A stretch of 64,000 nt of DNA, taken from positions 5,407-69,406 of the forward strand of contig DAOLDD010000018.1 of assembly GCA_035327585.1 (NCBI GenBank). Direction: 5' to 3'. This DNA is from JAMLJG01 sp035327585. Lineage in GTDB: Bacteria > Verrucomicrobiota > Kiritimatiellia > CAIVKH01. The translations under genes were made by a program, and so were the position numbers. Numbering within the stretch: the first letter of the stretch is position 1; each line of letters starts with the position of its first letter. Positions 24,367 through 32,660 of this stretch are shown piece after piece. The notes below the pieces were generated by a model that ran no database searches, had not been told where the DNA came from, and saw only the letters and a program-made list of their open reading frames with translations.

Positions 24367-25875
24367 CTACCAGTAGGTCGGCCTGCACTCCACCGGGACG
24401 ACGTTGGTGGGATTCAGTCCGTACTGCACTTTCCAACCATCGCTCAATCCGTCATCCGCCGTGCTGGGGTTGGCGGGGTCGGTGAAGTAAATATTGACCT
24501 CCTCCCAGTCGGTGAGGCCGTCGCCGTCGCAATCCGCCGTCATATTCGGGTGCACAACGACTTGTTGCGCACACGAGTTGGTGTTGCCGGCCGCATCCCA
24601 AACGCGCCACGTCACCACATTGGTCCCAACGACGAATTCGGACGGCGCAATGCTGACCACACCGACCACGCCGCAATTGTCCGACACGACCGGCTCGCCA
24701 AGAACGGCATTCGTGACCGCCGCCAGGCAGGGACCGGCCTCCAGCACAAGGTCGTCTGGACAGGTGATGGCAGGCAGCTCCGTATCCAGCACCGTCACCC
24801 GCTGCGTGCAGGAACCCTGATTCCCGGCATAATCCGTCGCGATCCACGTCACATAGGTCACGCCGACCGGGTATGACGCGGGCGCGTCGTTCGTGACCAG
24901 CGCGACTCCGCAGTTGTCCGTCGCGACCGGCTGGCCGAGCGCAACGTCTGTGGTGTTGCACTGCCCGACGGCCACCTGGACGACAACATCGGATGGGCAC
25001 TGGATTTGCGGCAGTTCAATATCGTCGCCCCGCTGCATGTAGCAGCGAATCGTCTCGTTCGTCTTCCCGTTCCCGACCGCATCGGGCGCGTACTCGTAAA
25101 GGATCAGGACATCGTCGATTTTGCCGACCAACAAACTGCCCACCCCGCGCGACACCGCCGAGTTGCCGACCGTCAGCCGACTCGCATTGCTGCCCACCAC
25201 GACGCCCGACAAGACGTTGCCGTCACCGCGCTGAATTCCGTCCACATAGAAATGCACGTTTCGGGTCACAGCATTCGTGGCCGGTCGGGTCCCGTCATAG
25301 ACAACCGCCATGTGATGCCAGGCATTGCTGTTAGGCGCGATCCCGCCAACTGCTGTGCCGACCTCGGTTCCGTTCACCCGCAACGACAACGTTCCCGCTG
25401 ACCCGGAAAACCGAAATTCAACGCCCGCCGTGTTGGTGTTGAGCGTCAGCGAACTCGTATCACTGACAATGCGCGCGGAGGTATTGCTGCCCGCGCCGCC
25501 GCTCTCGCGCCGGACCCATGCCATCAGAGTAAAACGCGACGCGCCGGCAAGCGGATCGTATTCCGCGCTCGCTTCCAACGCCGGCGTTGTCGAGCCAGAA
25601 CCGGAACTCGGGAATTGAACGCTCCACCCGCAACCATCATTCGGGGGCGGCACATCCGCGCTGAACTCCGCGCCATGGACGAGAGTGGCGTTACCGTCGT
25701 CCTCGTCGATACCCGTATTCACGGTGTTGGTGCCCGCCCCTTCGACGAAGAGATATTCGGCCACCATCGCGCTGTTCGTTCCGTCCCCCGGACACGACGC
25801 ATGCACGGCGGTCGCGACAGCGATCAAGACGGCAGCCCCCGCGCTGAACGAGAGCAGAATACGGGACGCGTTCAT
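24367..25875 (-). CDS. Secreted LamG-HYR-HYR protein with calcium-binding tail
   Basis: This 502-residue extracellular protein starts at ATG 25875, behind a strong GGAGGTG, with a signal peptide (ILLSFSAGAAVLIAVATAVHA). Residues about 35-260 are a LamG/concanavalin-like jellyroll (SRFTLMAWVRRESGG, NAWHHMAVVYDGTRP, HFYVDGIQRGDGN). Two HYR (hyalin) Ig-like repeats follow (ELPQIQCPSDVVVQ..., ELPAITCPDDLVLE...), each with paired Cys and DNCGV. The C-terminus has a thrombospondin-3/EF-like calcium motif (DCDGDGLTDWEEVN). Such proteins act in adhesion or surface display. It is the first gene of the RHS operon. No PEP-CTERM-like tail is present; it ends NVVPVECRPTYW. Confidence 0.85.
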   Translation of the reverse strand: MNASRILLSFSAGAAVLIAVATAVHASCPGDGTNSAMVAEYLFVEGAGTNTVNTGIDEDDGNATLVHGAEFSADVPPPNDGCGWSVQFPSSGSGSTTPALEASAEYDPLAGASRFTLMAWVRRESGGAGSNTSARIVSDTSSLTLNTNTAGVEFRFSGSAGTLSLRVNGTEVGTAVGGIAPNSNAWHHMAVVYDGTRPATNAVTRNVHFYVDGIQRGDGNVLSGVVVGSNASRLTVGNSAVSRGVGSLLVGKIDDVLILYEYAPDAVGNGKTNETIRCYMQRGDDIELPQIQCPSDVVVQVAVGQCNTTDVALGQPVATDNCGVALVTNDAPASYPVGVTYVTWIATDYAGNQGSCTQRVTVLDTELPAITCPDDLVLEAGPCLAAVTNAVLGEPVVSDNCGVVGVVSIAPSEFVVGTNVVTWRVWDAAGNTNSCAQQVVVHPNMTADCDGDGLTDWEEVNIYFTDPANPSTADDGLSDGWKVQYGLNPTNVVPVECRPTYW

Positions 25876-26232
25876 GGCTTCACCTCCAGGCAAGAGCAGA
25901 GTGACGACGCTGCACACGCGTCGAACGGACAACCGGAAAAAAGCGGAACGCACCGCGCCCGCGAAGCCCTTTCCTCAGCAAACGCCGGGAAGGAAGGAAG
26001 GAAGGAAGGAAGGAAGGAAGGAGCGATCAACGCATGCGCAAAGTTTCGCATCAAAGACGACTCTTGCGCGGCAATCTGAATCGCACTCACTCGAAATCCC
26101 TCTTCAGCAGATTTCACACTGTGATCCGTATTACTTCACGGATCCATTTCGATACAAGCAGAATCGGCAGGGTGAAGCAGCATTGCTTCTCCCCTCGCCC
26201 GGCCCTACGCTCCGGCCCCGAGGTTTTCAAAT
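25876..26232. promoter_or_regulatory. Divergent intergenic region upstream of the RHS operon
   Basis: This 357-bp gap separates the RHS operon (minus) from the histidine phosphatase (plus) and must hold both promoters. It contains the GGAA tetranucleotide tract (25988-26022) and an AT-richer segment (about 26040-26170). The right end shares GCCCCGAGGTT with the sequence before the truncated phosphatase copy. No convincing sigma-70 boxes were pinned down, and no gene is supported. Confidence 0.5.
25988..26022. repeat. (GGAA)n tetranucleotide microsatellite
   Basis: Eight perfect GGAA units plus a partial ninth run from 25988 to 26022, 113-147 bp upstream of the start of the LamG/HYR gene (minus strand). 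Tetranucleotide tracts of this length are prone to slipped-strand changes. Confidence 0.95.
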
Positions 26233-26910
26233 ATGCGCATCTACATTGTCCGGCACGCCGATCCTGATTACGCGAACGATTCGATCACGCCCGCGGGCCA
26301 CCTGGAGGCCCGCGCGCTGGCGGAGCGCCTGCACGCGGAGGGCATCAACCGGATTTTCTGTTCCCCGCTCGGCCGCGCGCGGCAGACGATGCAGTACACG
26401 GCGGATCGCCTGAATCGGGCCGCCGAGGTGCACGACTGGATGCAGGAACTGAGCGACATGCGAATCGAACTTCCGCCCTGGGGAAATCTCGCGGCGTGGG
26501 ACATTCCCGCCGAAGTCGTACACGCGGGCGGCGCGGAACAGGCCTATGCCGGGCTCGACTTCTCCCACAAAATCCAAGCCATCAACGAGGATTCGGACGC
26601 GCTGCTCGCCCGGCTGGGTTACGTCCGCAAGGACGGACGCTATCACGTCGTGCAACCGAACGAGGATCGGGTCGCGATGTTCTGCCACAACGGACTCGGA
26701 CTGACCTGGCTGGCGCATCTGCTTCGAATGCCGCTCGTTTCCGTGTGGACAAGTTTCTGGCTGGCCCCCACCTCCGTGACCACGATTCTCTTCGACCAGC
26801 GCTCCCCCGAGTGGGCGGTGCCGCGCTGTCTGGCGGTCGGCGATACCTCGCACCTCCACAAAGCCGGACTGCCCATCCTCCCGCGCGGCATCATCACCAA
26901 CTACGTCTGA
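26233..26910 (+). CDS. Histidine phosphatase family protein
   Basis: This 225-residue cytoplasmic protein belongs to the phosphoglycerate-mutase-like histidine phosphatases. The catalytic motif appears as IVRHADPDYAND (RHA variant of RHG), the second-half signature FCSPLGRARQTMQYTADRL follows, and the second His is in VAMFCHNGLGLTWLAHLL. The C-terminal part (TSFWLAPTSVTTILFDQR) is typical of the broad-specificity group, so the substrate is open. A truncated copy of its 5' third is at 17845. The paired palindromic element begins 28 bp after its stop. Confidence 0.85.
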   Translation: MRIYIVRHADPDYANDSITPAGHLEARALAERLHAEGINRIFCSPLGRARQTMQYTADRLNRAAEVHDWMQELSDMRIELPPWGNLAAWDIPAEVVHAGGAEQAYAGLDFSHKIQAINEDSDALLARLGYVRKDGRYHVVQPNEDRVAMFCHNGLGLTWLAHLLRMPLVSVWTSFWLAPTSVTTILFDQRSPEWAVPRCLAVGDTSHLHKAGLPILPRGIITNYV

Positions 26911-26938
26911 GCGCACGCGCGGCGCGCGCCAAAAAGTT

Positions 26939-26985
26939 TTTACAGACGTTGAAAGTCCCCAAAAAAGAAATTACAGACGTTGAAA
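26939..26985 (+). repeat. Paired palindromic element, intergenic copy 2
   Basis: TTTACAGACGTTGAAA (26939-26954) and ATTACAGACGTTGAAA (26970-26985) are 31 bp apart, the same period as at 13944-13990. The spacer again contains an A-run followed by G (AAAAAAG), and a second A-run plus G precedes the first unit. It lies between two co-directional genes (phosphatase and esterase). Confidence 0.85.
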
Positions 26986-27025
26986 TTTGGGGCGGAACAC
27001 GGGAACCTTTCGCCCGCATCCGCAT

Positions 27026-27898
27026 ATGAGCTCCCACGACGAAGTTATTTATGTTGAGACCGGGCCGGTGAAGCGCCGCTATGTGCTGCACCGGCCGCCG
27101 GCGTGTACGCCAGGGCGGCTGAATCCGGTGGTCATCATGCTGGACGGGCGCGGGGGGACGCCGTGGACCGCGATCAAGAGCAGCGGGTGGAGCGGGCACG
27201 CGGATGCGCACGGCTTCCTCGCGGTCTATCCGGAGGCGACCCGCATGGACCCGGCGGGGCCGCTGCATTTCCTGGACAATCCGCAGATGTGGAACGCGGG
27301 GCTGGGCAGCTCGGACGCGGAACGGCCGCCGGTGGACGACGTGGCGTTCCTGCGGGCAGTGATCGCCGATCTGAAACAGCGCGGCATCGCCGATCCGCGC
27401 CGTATCTACCTGTGCGGGTTCTCGAACGGCGCATCGATGACCTTCCGCTTTGCGGTCGAGGCCGGGGACCTGCTGGCGGCGATCGGCACGGTGGCCGGAC
27501 ACTACCGCGCGGGCAGCGGCGCGCCGCCTGTCCCGGTCCCCCTCGCCCACTTTTTCGGACACCGCGACCCGATGAGTCCGTTCGCGGGCGGCATGGTGGA
27601 ACTGCCGTGGGGCAAGACGGAGTGGCGGCCCGCGGCGCGCGATTCCGCGCTCGCGTGGGCGTCACGGCTGGGCTGGGCGGAGGACGCGTCGCGCGTGGAG
27701 CAACTCGACGGCGTGACGACGGAGCGCTGGGGCGAGGCGGGCGACCCGCGCGAGGTGGTGTTCACCGCGATCCACGACCTGGGCCACGTCTGGCCGGGCG
27801 GCCACCGCCTGCTGCCCGAGTCGCTGGTGGGCCAGCCGTCGAACCGCCTGTCGGCCACGGCGGAACTCTGGCGCTTCTTCTCGCGCCACGCGCGATGA
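27026..27898 (+). CDS. Poly(3-hydroxybutyrate) depolymerase-like / LpqC-type esterase
   Basis: This 290-residue alpha/beta hydrolase resembles the LpqC/PHB-depolymerase/feruloyl-esterase group. The N-terminal strand RRYVLHRPPAC and PVVIMLDGRGGTPWT precede the nucleophile elbow IYLCGFSNGASMTFRFAVE (GxSxG). HFFGHRDPMSPF holds a likely Asp and IHDLGHVWPGGHR the catalytic His. No signal peptide is evident from ATG 27026. Its TGA overlaps the ATG of the DMT exporter gene. Substrates in the family are polyesters or hydroxycinnamate esters; a role in plant-polysaccharide de-esterification would fit the locus but is inference. Confidence 0.82.
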   Translation: MSSHDEVIYVETGPVKRRYVLHRPPACTPGRLNPVVIMLDGRGGTPWTAIKSSGWSGHADAHGFLAVYPEATRMDPAGPLHFLDNPQMWNAGLGSSDAERPPVDDVAFLRAVIADLKQRGIADPRRIYLCGFSNGASMTFRFAVEAGDLLAAIGTVAGHYRAGSGAPPVPVPLAHFFGHRDPMSPFAGGMVELPWGKTEWRPAARDSALAWASRLGWAEDASRVEQLDGVTTERWGEAGDPREVVFTAIHDLGHVWPGGHRLLPESLVGQPSNRLSATAELWRFFSRHAR

Positions 27899-28797
27899 AT
27901 GGATTTTTCCAGCGCTACCCGGCGCGCGGGTTGTTCAGCCTGCTGCTGGTGTACATCATTTGGGGCAGCACCTATCTCGCGATCCGGTACGCGGTGCGGG
28001 AAGGCAGCGGCTTTCCGCCGTTTACGATGTCGGGCTCGCGTGCGCTGCTGGGCGGGCTGATCCTGCTGGGCATCGCGGCGAGCCTGCGGCATCGCATCCG
28101 CATCACGCGCAAGGAGGCCGGCCTGCTGCTGATGTCGTCGATTTTGCTGTGGAACGGCGGGAACGGGCTGGTGACGTGGGCGGAGCAGCACGCGCACTCG
28201 GCTTACGCCGCGCTGGTGGTCGGATCGACGCCGCTCTACAGCGCGGTGGTGGAGGCGCTGTTGAACCGGCGCCGCCCGTCGCTCTTGCTGATCGGCTCGC
28301 TGCTGCTCGGGCTGGCGGGGTTGTTCGTGCTGACGCAGCCCGCGCTGGCGGCGGGTACGCGCGCGGATTTGTGGTCCACGCTGGCGCTGCTGCTCGCGCC
28401 GTTGAGCTGGAGCATCGGGTCGGCGCTCCAGCAGCGGAATCCGCTGGCGATGTCGACACTCACCAGCTCCGGCTACCTCCAGCTCTTCGCCGTCGCGGGG
28501 TTCACGGTGCTGGTATTGGCGACGGGCGAGCCGCGGGCAAACCCCTTGCCGGAGGCGTGGTGGAGCTGGGGCTATCTGCTGGTGTTCGGCTCAGTCATCG
28601 GCTTCACGGCGTTCGTGCACGCGCTGCGCACGCTGCCGGTACCGGTGGTGATGACGTACGGTTTCGTGAATCCGGTGATCGCCGTGTTCCTCGGCTGGCT
28701 GTTCCTCGGCGAGGCCGTCACATCCGCCACGCTCGCCGGCACCGCCCTGATCCTCGCCGGCGTCGGCGGCGTCTTCCGCGAGAAGCACGTGAGGTGA
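27895..28797 (+). CDS. EamA-family (DMT) transporter
   Basis: This 300-residue membrane protein has ten hydrophobic helices in two EamA halves. LVYIIWGSTYLAIRYAV is the characteristic first helix (YedA/RhaT-type), SALLLIG-like helices follow, and the second half includes LVFGSVIGFTAFVHALRTLP and VMTYGFVNPVIAVFLGWLFL. The family exports metabolites or amino acids; the substrate is unknown. Its start overlaps the esterase stop (ATGA), so the two are co-translated. Confidence 0.88.
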   Translation: MNGFFQRYPARGLFSLLLVYIIWGSTYLAIRYAVREGSGFPPFTMSGSRALLGGLILLGIAASLRHRIRITRKEAGLLLMSSILLWNGGNGLVTWAEQHAHSAYAALVVGSTPLYSAVVEALLNRRRPSLLLIGSLLLGLAGLFVLTQPALAAGTRADLWSTLALLLAPLSWSIGSALQQRNPLAMSTLTSSGYLQLFAVAGFTVLVLATGEPRANPLPEAWWSWGYLLVFGSVIGFTAFVHALRTLPVPVVMTYGFVNPVIAVFLGWLFLGEAVTSATLAGTALILAGVGGVFREKHVR

Positions 28798-29101
28798 TGC
28801 TGGAGCATGAGGAGAAACCGCAGATCGCGCAGATTTCGCTGATGCGGACCAGAAGAACAAGGTAGGGCGCGTTGGCTCAACGCGCCGCAGACCCGGCGGC
28901 CTGAGCCAAGCCGCGCTCCCACTGAAACCAGTTCGATTCCACCCCGAAGCTGATTCGGAGATGGTGGATGCGATCGTTGACGCCCTGACATGAGCCCTCA
29001 CCCCATCCCTCTCCCACAGGGAGAGGGGGAAAGCCAACACCCTCTCCCTCCGGGAGAGGGCGGGGGTGAGGGACGAAGTTATCGCGATCCGCCAGCCTGA
29101 T
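28798..29101. other. Intergenic region packed with dispersed repeats
   Basis: This 304-bp convergent gap holds no supported gene. It contains a GGTAGGGCG-type stem-loop (28861-28887, GTAGGGCGCGTTGGCTCAAC then CGCGCC) and a nested inverted repeat at 28995-29072. Both may also act in transcription termination. Confidence 0.6.
28995..29072. repeat. Nested REP-like inverted repeat (CCCTCACCCC...GGGGTGAGGG)
   Basis: Outer arms CCCTCACCCC (28995-29004) and GGGGTGAGGG (29063-29072) enclose two inner hairpins built on CCCTCTCCC/GGGAGAGGG. This is the layout of a paired REP (BIME/REPIN-like) unit. It lies 30 bp beyond the tyrS stop codon, between convergent genes. Confidence 0.8.
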
Positions 29102-30265
29102 TCAACCCGCGATGCGGGCGAAGCCGCGTTTGCCGGCGCGGAGGACGAGGCCGGGTTTCACCAAGATTTTGGCGCGGGGGTCGGTCACGCGCGCGTCGTC
29201 CACCCGCACTGCGCCCTGTTCGACGAGACGCTTGGCCTCGCCGTTGCTGGCGGCGAGTTTGCAGTGGACGAGCAGAGCGATGATGCCGGTTTCGGGTTCG
29301 GTCACGCTGAACTCCGGGATATCGGCGGGCAGTTCGCTCTGCGAAAAGACGCGCGCGAATTCGGCCGAGGCGTCGGCGCCCGCGGCTTCCCCGTGGAACC
29401 GGGCGACGACGCCCTGCGCGAGGCGGTCCTTCGCCACGCGCGGATGCAGCGTGCGCAGCTCCGCGAGTTGCGACGGCGGCACGCACAGCACGAGTTCGTA
29501 GTAGCGCCACATCAGCTCGTCGCTGATCGACATAACCTTGCCGAACATGTCCTTCGGCGCATCGGTGACGCCGATATAGTTGCCGAGGCTCTTGCTCATC
29601 TTGTTCACGCCGTCGAGCCCCTCGAGCAGCGGCAACGTCATGACGACTTGCGGGGCCTGGCCGACTTCCTTCTGTAGTTCGCGACCGAGCAGCAGGTTGA
29701 AGAGCTGGTCGGTGCCACCGAGTTCGACGTCGGCCTTCACCATCACCGAGTCGTAGGCCTGGATGAGCGGATAGAGAAATTCGACGAGGGAGATGGGCGC
29801 GTTCTCCGCGTAGCGTTTGGAGAAGTCCTCGCGCGCGAGCATCTGGGCGACGGTGACCTTCGCGGAGAGGCGGACGACATCCTCGAAGCCCATCGGCGAG
29901 AGCCATTCGGAGTTGAACCGCATCTCGGTGCGGGCCGGGTCGAGGATCTGGAAGACCTGCCGCTGGTAGGTCTCGGCGTTGGCCTTCACCTGCTCGCGCG
30001 ACAGCGGCTTGCGGGTCTGGGATCTGCCCGACGGGTCGCCGATCATCGCGGTGAAGTCGCCGATGATGAAGACAACGGTATGGCCGGCGGCTTGGAATTC
30101 GCGCAGCTTGTTGAGGCCTACGACGTGGCCGAGGTGCAGGTCCGGCGCGGACGGGTCGGCGCCGTATTTGATGCGCAGCGGGCGCCCCTCCTTAAGTTTC
30201 GACTCCAGCTCCGCCCGTGAGATCAGGTCCACGCACCGCGCCGCGAGTTGGTCCAATCCATTCAT
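29102..30265 (-). CDS. tyrS: Tyrosyl-tRNA synthetase
   Basis: This 387-residue class I synthetase charges tRNA-Tyr. It has IKYGADPSAPDLHLGHVVGL (HIGH-type motif HLGH), the tyrosine-binding region (YPLIQAYDSVMVKADVELGG then TDQLFNLLLG), NKMSKSLGNYIGV (KMSKS) and a C-terminal S4 RNA-binding domain (GEAKRLVEQGAVRVDDARV). The start is ATG 30265 (MNGLDQLAARCV); the open frame continues far upstream but only antisense to the flippase gene. It fits the TyrRS2-type length. It is divergent from the exopolysaccharide locus with a 126-bp gap. Confidence 0.95.
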   Translation of the reverse strand: MNGLDQLAARCVDLISRAELESKLKEGRPLRIKYGADPSAPDLHLGHVVGLNKLREFQAAGHTVVFIIGDFTAMIGDPSGRSQTRKPLSREQVKANAETYQRQVFQILDPARTEMRFNSEWLSPMGFEDVVRLSAKVTVAQMLAREDFSKRYAENAPISLVEFLYPLIQAYDSVMVKADVELGGTDQLFNLLLGRELQKEVGQAPQVVMTLPLLEGLDGVNKMSKSLGNYIGVTDAPKDMFGKVMSISDELMWRYYELVLCVPPSQLAELRTLHPRVAKDRLAQGVVARFHGEAAGADASAEFARVFSQSELPADIPEFSVTEPETGIIALLVHCKLAASNGEAKRLVEQGAVRVDDARVTDPRAKILVKPGLVLRAGKRGFARIAG

Positions 30266-30391
30266 GCGCGCACTGTGCCACAGGTGGCGAACGGAGGGCA
30301 ACCGGCGGGTTTGCCTGCGTGCAACATGCGAATTGACTCTCCCGCCAATCCCGAACACTGTCCGAAACGCCCGTAGCGGGCCGCTCATCGC

Positions 30392-31903
30392 GTGAAAATT
30401 GAGTCCTACAGACGAGGCTTCGCCTATTCCTCCGCACTCAGTGTGCTGGACCAACTGCTCGCCTTCCTGCCGAATGCCCTGATTGCTTTTCTTTACGGCG
30501 CCCGGGCGGAGACGGACCTGTACTTCTTCTGCCTCGCGGCCATCGCCGTGATCACCACGTTTGCGGGCAACCTCAACTCCTCCGTGCTGATCCCGGAATC
30601 CATGCGCATTGAAACGGAACGCGGCAGCGCGGCGGCCCATCGCTACCTGTTCGCCTTTCTTTATGCCTACGCCGCGATCGGCCTGCTGCTCGGGTGGGCG
30701 GCGTGGCTGCACCCGGTCGCGGTGTTCGGCGTGATCAGCCGTTTCACGGGGGACCTGCTGGACACGCAGGTCACACTCCTGCGCCTGGCGGCGTGCGTGC
30801 TGCCGATGCAACTGTGCGCGAACTTGATGAACGACATACTCTACTCGCGCAAATATTTCACGATGCCGATGCTGGCCAGTTGCGGCAACCGGGTGCTCGT
30901 CATCCTCGGCACGCTGCTCCTGCATCGCGAACTGGGCGTCGCGAGCCTGATGGCCGGATGGACCGCGGCCTTTGCGCTGCAACTGGTCATTTTGAATCGC
31001 ATGCTGGCGCGGGGACTCGGCTGGCGAACGTGGATCCGGCCCAGCAGCCCGGACGCTTCGACCTGGCGGCGTCTTCGTCTGGCCTGCGGGGGCGGCCTGC
31101 TCAGCGCGCTGTCCGGCTATGTGGCGGCCTATCTCATGAGCGGGCTTCAGGCCGGCGCCTTCACCGCGATTCACCTCGCCATGCGCCTGTTGGCGCTGCC
31201 GACGAACATGATCACGACGCAGGCGTCCTCAATCATTGGCATTCGATTTAACGAGTTAAGCGCGACACGCGATCAGGCGCGGCTCGCGGAGTTTTTCGTC
31301 CAGGCGAGCCGCGCGTTATTTGGCGTGCTTTCGCTGCTGGGCGTGTGTTTCGTCGTGCTGTCTGAATACGTGGTCGCGCTGCTCTTCCAGCGTGGCGGAT
31401 TCGACGTCAATGCCGCGGCGGACGTGAGCGCGGCCACGGCGATCCTCGCCATCGCGCTTCCATTCGTAGGTCTCAACACACTGGCCGCGCGGCTCTTCAT
31501 GGCCGAACAAAGACTGGGCTTCGCATTGGCCTACCAAGCCTGCACCACCGCCGTTTATGTAGGCGCGATCGCCTGGTCCATTCACCGGTACGGCCCGGCG
31601 GGATATGTGTGGACCTACACGCTGTTTTATGCCGTAAATGCGTTCATGCTATTCCCTTTGCTGAGACTCTGTTTTCCATGGCTACGCTATGGCCGGGTGC
31701 TTGGCTCGCTGCCACGCCTGCTGCTTATCGCCCTGCTCGCCGGCGCGGCTGGTCATGCGGCGCTGTCCCTTGCGCAAGGATGGACGGCCCTGGCTGCGCT
31801 GATCGTTGGTTGCGGCGTAATCGGGGCCGCGTATGCGGCGCTTTCCCTGCCCCTCGGACTGGCCCGGGATTTGCGGGCGCTCCTGCCCAATAAAACAGCC
31901 TGA
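30392..31903 (+). CDS. MurJ/MviN-like lipid-linked oligosaccharide flippase
   Basis: This 503-residue polytopic protein of the MOP superfamily has about 14 hydrophobic helices. Its start is GTG 30392. Family-like segments are ALIAFLYGARAETDLYFFCL (MviN N-terminal motif A.aFG...D.y), LVALLFQRGGFD in the middle and PFVGLNTLAARLFMAEQRLG, which corresponds to the MurJ helix-10 region. As first gene of the polysaccharide locus it most likely flips the undecaprenyl-linked repeat unit to the periplasm, replacing a Wzx. A lipid II role cannot be excluded. Confidence 0.82.
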   Translation: MKIESYRRGFAYSSALSVLDQLLAFLPNALIAFLYGARAETDLYFFCLAAIAVITTFAGNLNSSVLIPESMRIETERGSAAAHRYLFAFLYAYAAIGLLLGWAAWLHPVAVFGVISRFTGDLLDTQVTLLRLAACVLPMQLCANLMNDILYSRKYFTMPMLASCGNRVLVILGTLLLHRELGVASLMAGWTAAFALQLVILNRMLARGLGWRTWIRPSSPDASTWRRLRLACGGGLLSALSGYVAAYLMSGLQAGAFTAIHLAMRLLALPTNMITTQASSIIGIRFNELSATRDQARLAEFFVQASRALFGVLSLLGVCFVVLSEYVVALLFQRGGFDVNAAADVSAATAILAIALPFVGLNTLAARLFMAEQRLGFALAYQACTTAVYVGAIAWSIHRYGPAGYVWTYTLFYAVNAFMLFPLLRLCFPWLRYGRVLGSLPRLLLIALLAGAAGHAALSLAQGWTALAALIVGCGVIGAAYAALSLPLGLARDLRALLPNKTA

Positions 31904-31907
31904 TCGG

Positions 31908-32660
31908 ATGAGCCCACCCCTGCACAACGAATGGACCGTGCACGAGGTCGAGTGGAGCCCCATGCAGGTCAAGCGATTCTGGGATGCATTGAGCGGTCTC
32001 TCAGCATCGGCCGACCAATATTTCACGCATCAGGTGGGTGACGCGCTCTTGCGCGCGACGTCGCCATGGATCGACCTGCGCGGGCGCATTCTGGATTATG
32101 CGGCCGGGCGCGGGTATCTGGCGCGGCACCTGCTTGAAGCCGGCGCGGGGCGGGTCGACTGCGCGGAATTCTCTCCCGAGTCGCTCGCCTCAATCGAAAC
32201 GCTGGTCGGCGGCCATGCCCGCTATGGCGCCGGGTTTCTGGTTTCGGAGTTCCCAACCACCCTGCCTTCCGCCTCGTATGACGTCGCTTTTCTCGTCGAA
32301 ACGGCGGAACATCTTGATCCGCCGTGGCGGGGAAAAACGTTCGCGGAATTGCACCGCGTGCTTAAGCCCGGCGCGCGACTTGTCGTCACGGTGCCGAATG
32401 CGGAGAACCTGGAGAAAAACAAGGTGCTTTGCCCCGAGTGCGGCGCGCGGTTCCACCGCATACAGCATGTTGCGTCCTTCACCTCGGACACGCTCACGTC
32501 CGAATGCGCGCGCGCCGGATTCCACGCACTGAGCTGTCGTGCCATTGATCTTGAGGACTGGAAACCGGTCTCGGCTTTTCGACGGGCGCGACGCCGGCTG
32601 CGTACCGCGCTCCTCCGTCCCGCGCCCCCCCACCTCGTCTATATCGGGACGCGCTCATGA
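31908..32660 (+). CDS. SAM-dependent methyltransferase (class I)
   Basis: This 250-residue protein has the Rossmann methyltransferase core: motif I GRILDYAAGRGYLARHLLEA, motif II CAEFSPESLASIE, motif III YDVAFLVETAEHL and post-motif LHRVLKPGARLVVTVPN. A CxxC pair (CPECGARFHRIQHV) after the core is typical of UbiE/Methyltransf_11/12 proteins in surface-glycan clusters. It probably methylates a sugar or lipid-linked intermediate. The start is ATG 31908, 4 bp after the flippase stop; the 3' end overlaps the next ATG (ATGA). Confidence 0.82.
   Translation: MSPPLHNEWTVHEVEWSPMQVKRFWDALSGLSASADQYFTHQVGDALLRATSPWIDLRGRILDYAAGRGYLARHLLEAGAGRVDCAEFSPESLASIETLVGGHARYGAGFLVSEFPTTLPSASYDVAFLVETAEHLDPPWRGKTFAELHRVLKPGARLVVTVPNAENLEKNKVLCPECGARFHRIQHVASFTSDTLTSECARAGFHALSCRAIDLEDWKPVSAFRRARRRLRTALLRPAPPHLVYIGTRS

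Noticed and set aside
24367..25875. PEP-CTERM or similar exosortase substrate
   Set aside because: The C-termini of the exported proteins (this one, the RHS protein, GH9, GH13 and the TIGR03790-type protein) lack a Pro-Glu-Pro-like motif followed by a hydrophobic helix and basic tail.
25872..26117. Small minus-strand frame through the GGAA tract
   Set aside because: It encodes a repetitive PSFLPSFLPSF peptide from the microsatellite and overlaps the promoter region of the RHS operon; not credible as a gene.
28798..29101. Short frames between the DMT exporter and tyrS
   Set aside because: The sequence is composed of dispersed repeats and nested hairpins; the frames have no ribosome-binding sites or recognisable products.
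30266..31174. N-terminal extension of the tyrS frame
   Set aside because: The open frame continues 303 codons upstream, but that part is antisense to the flippase gene and low in complexity; the canonical TyrRS N-terminus begins at 30265.
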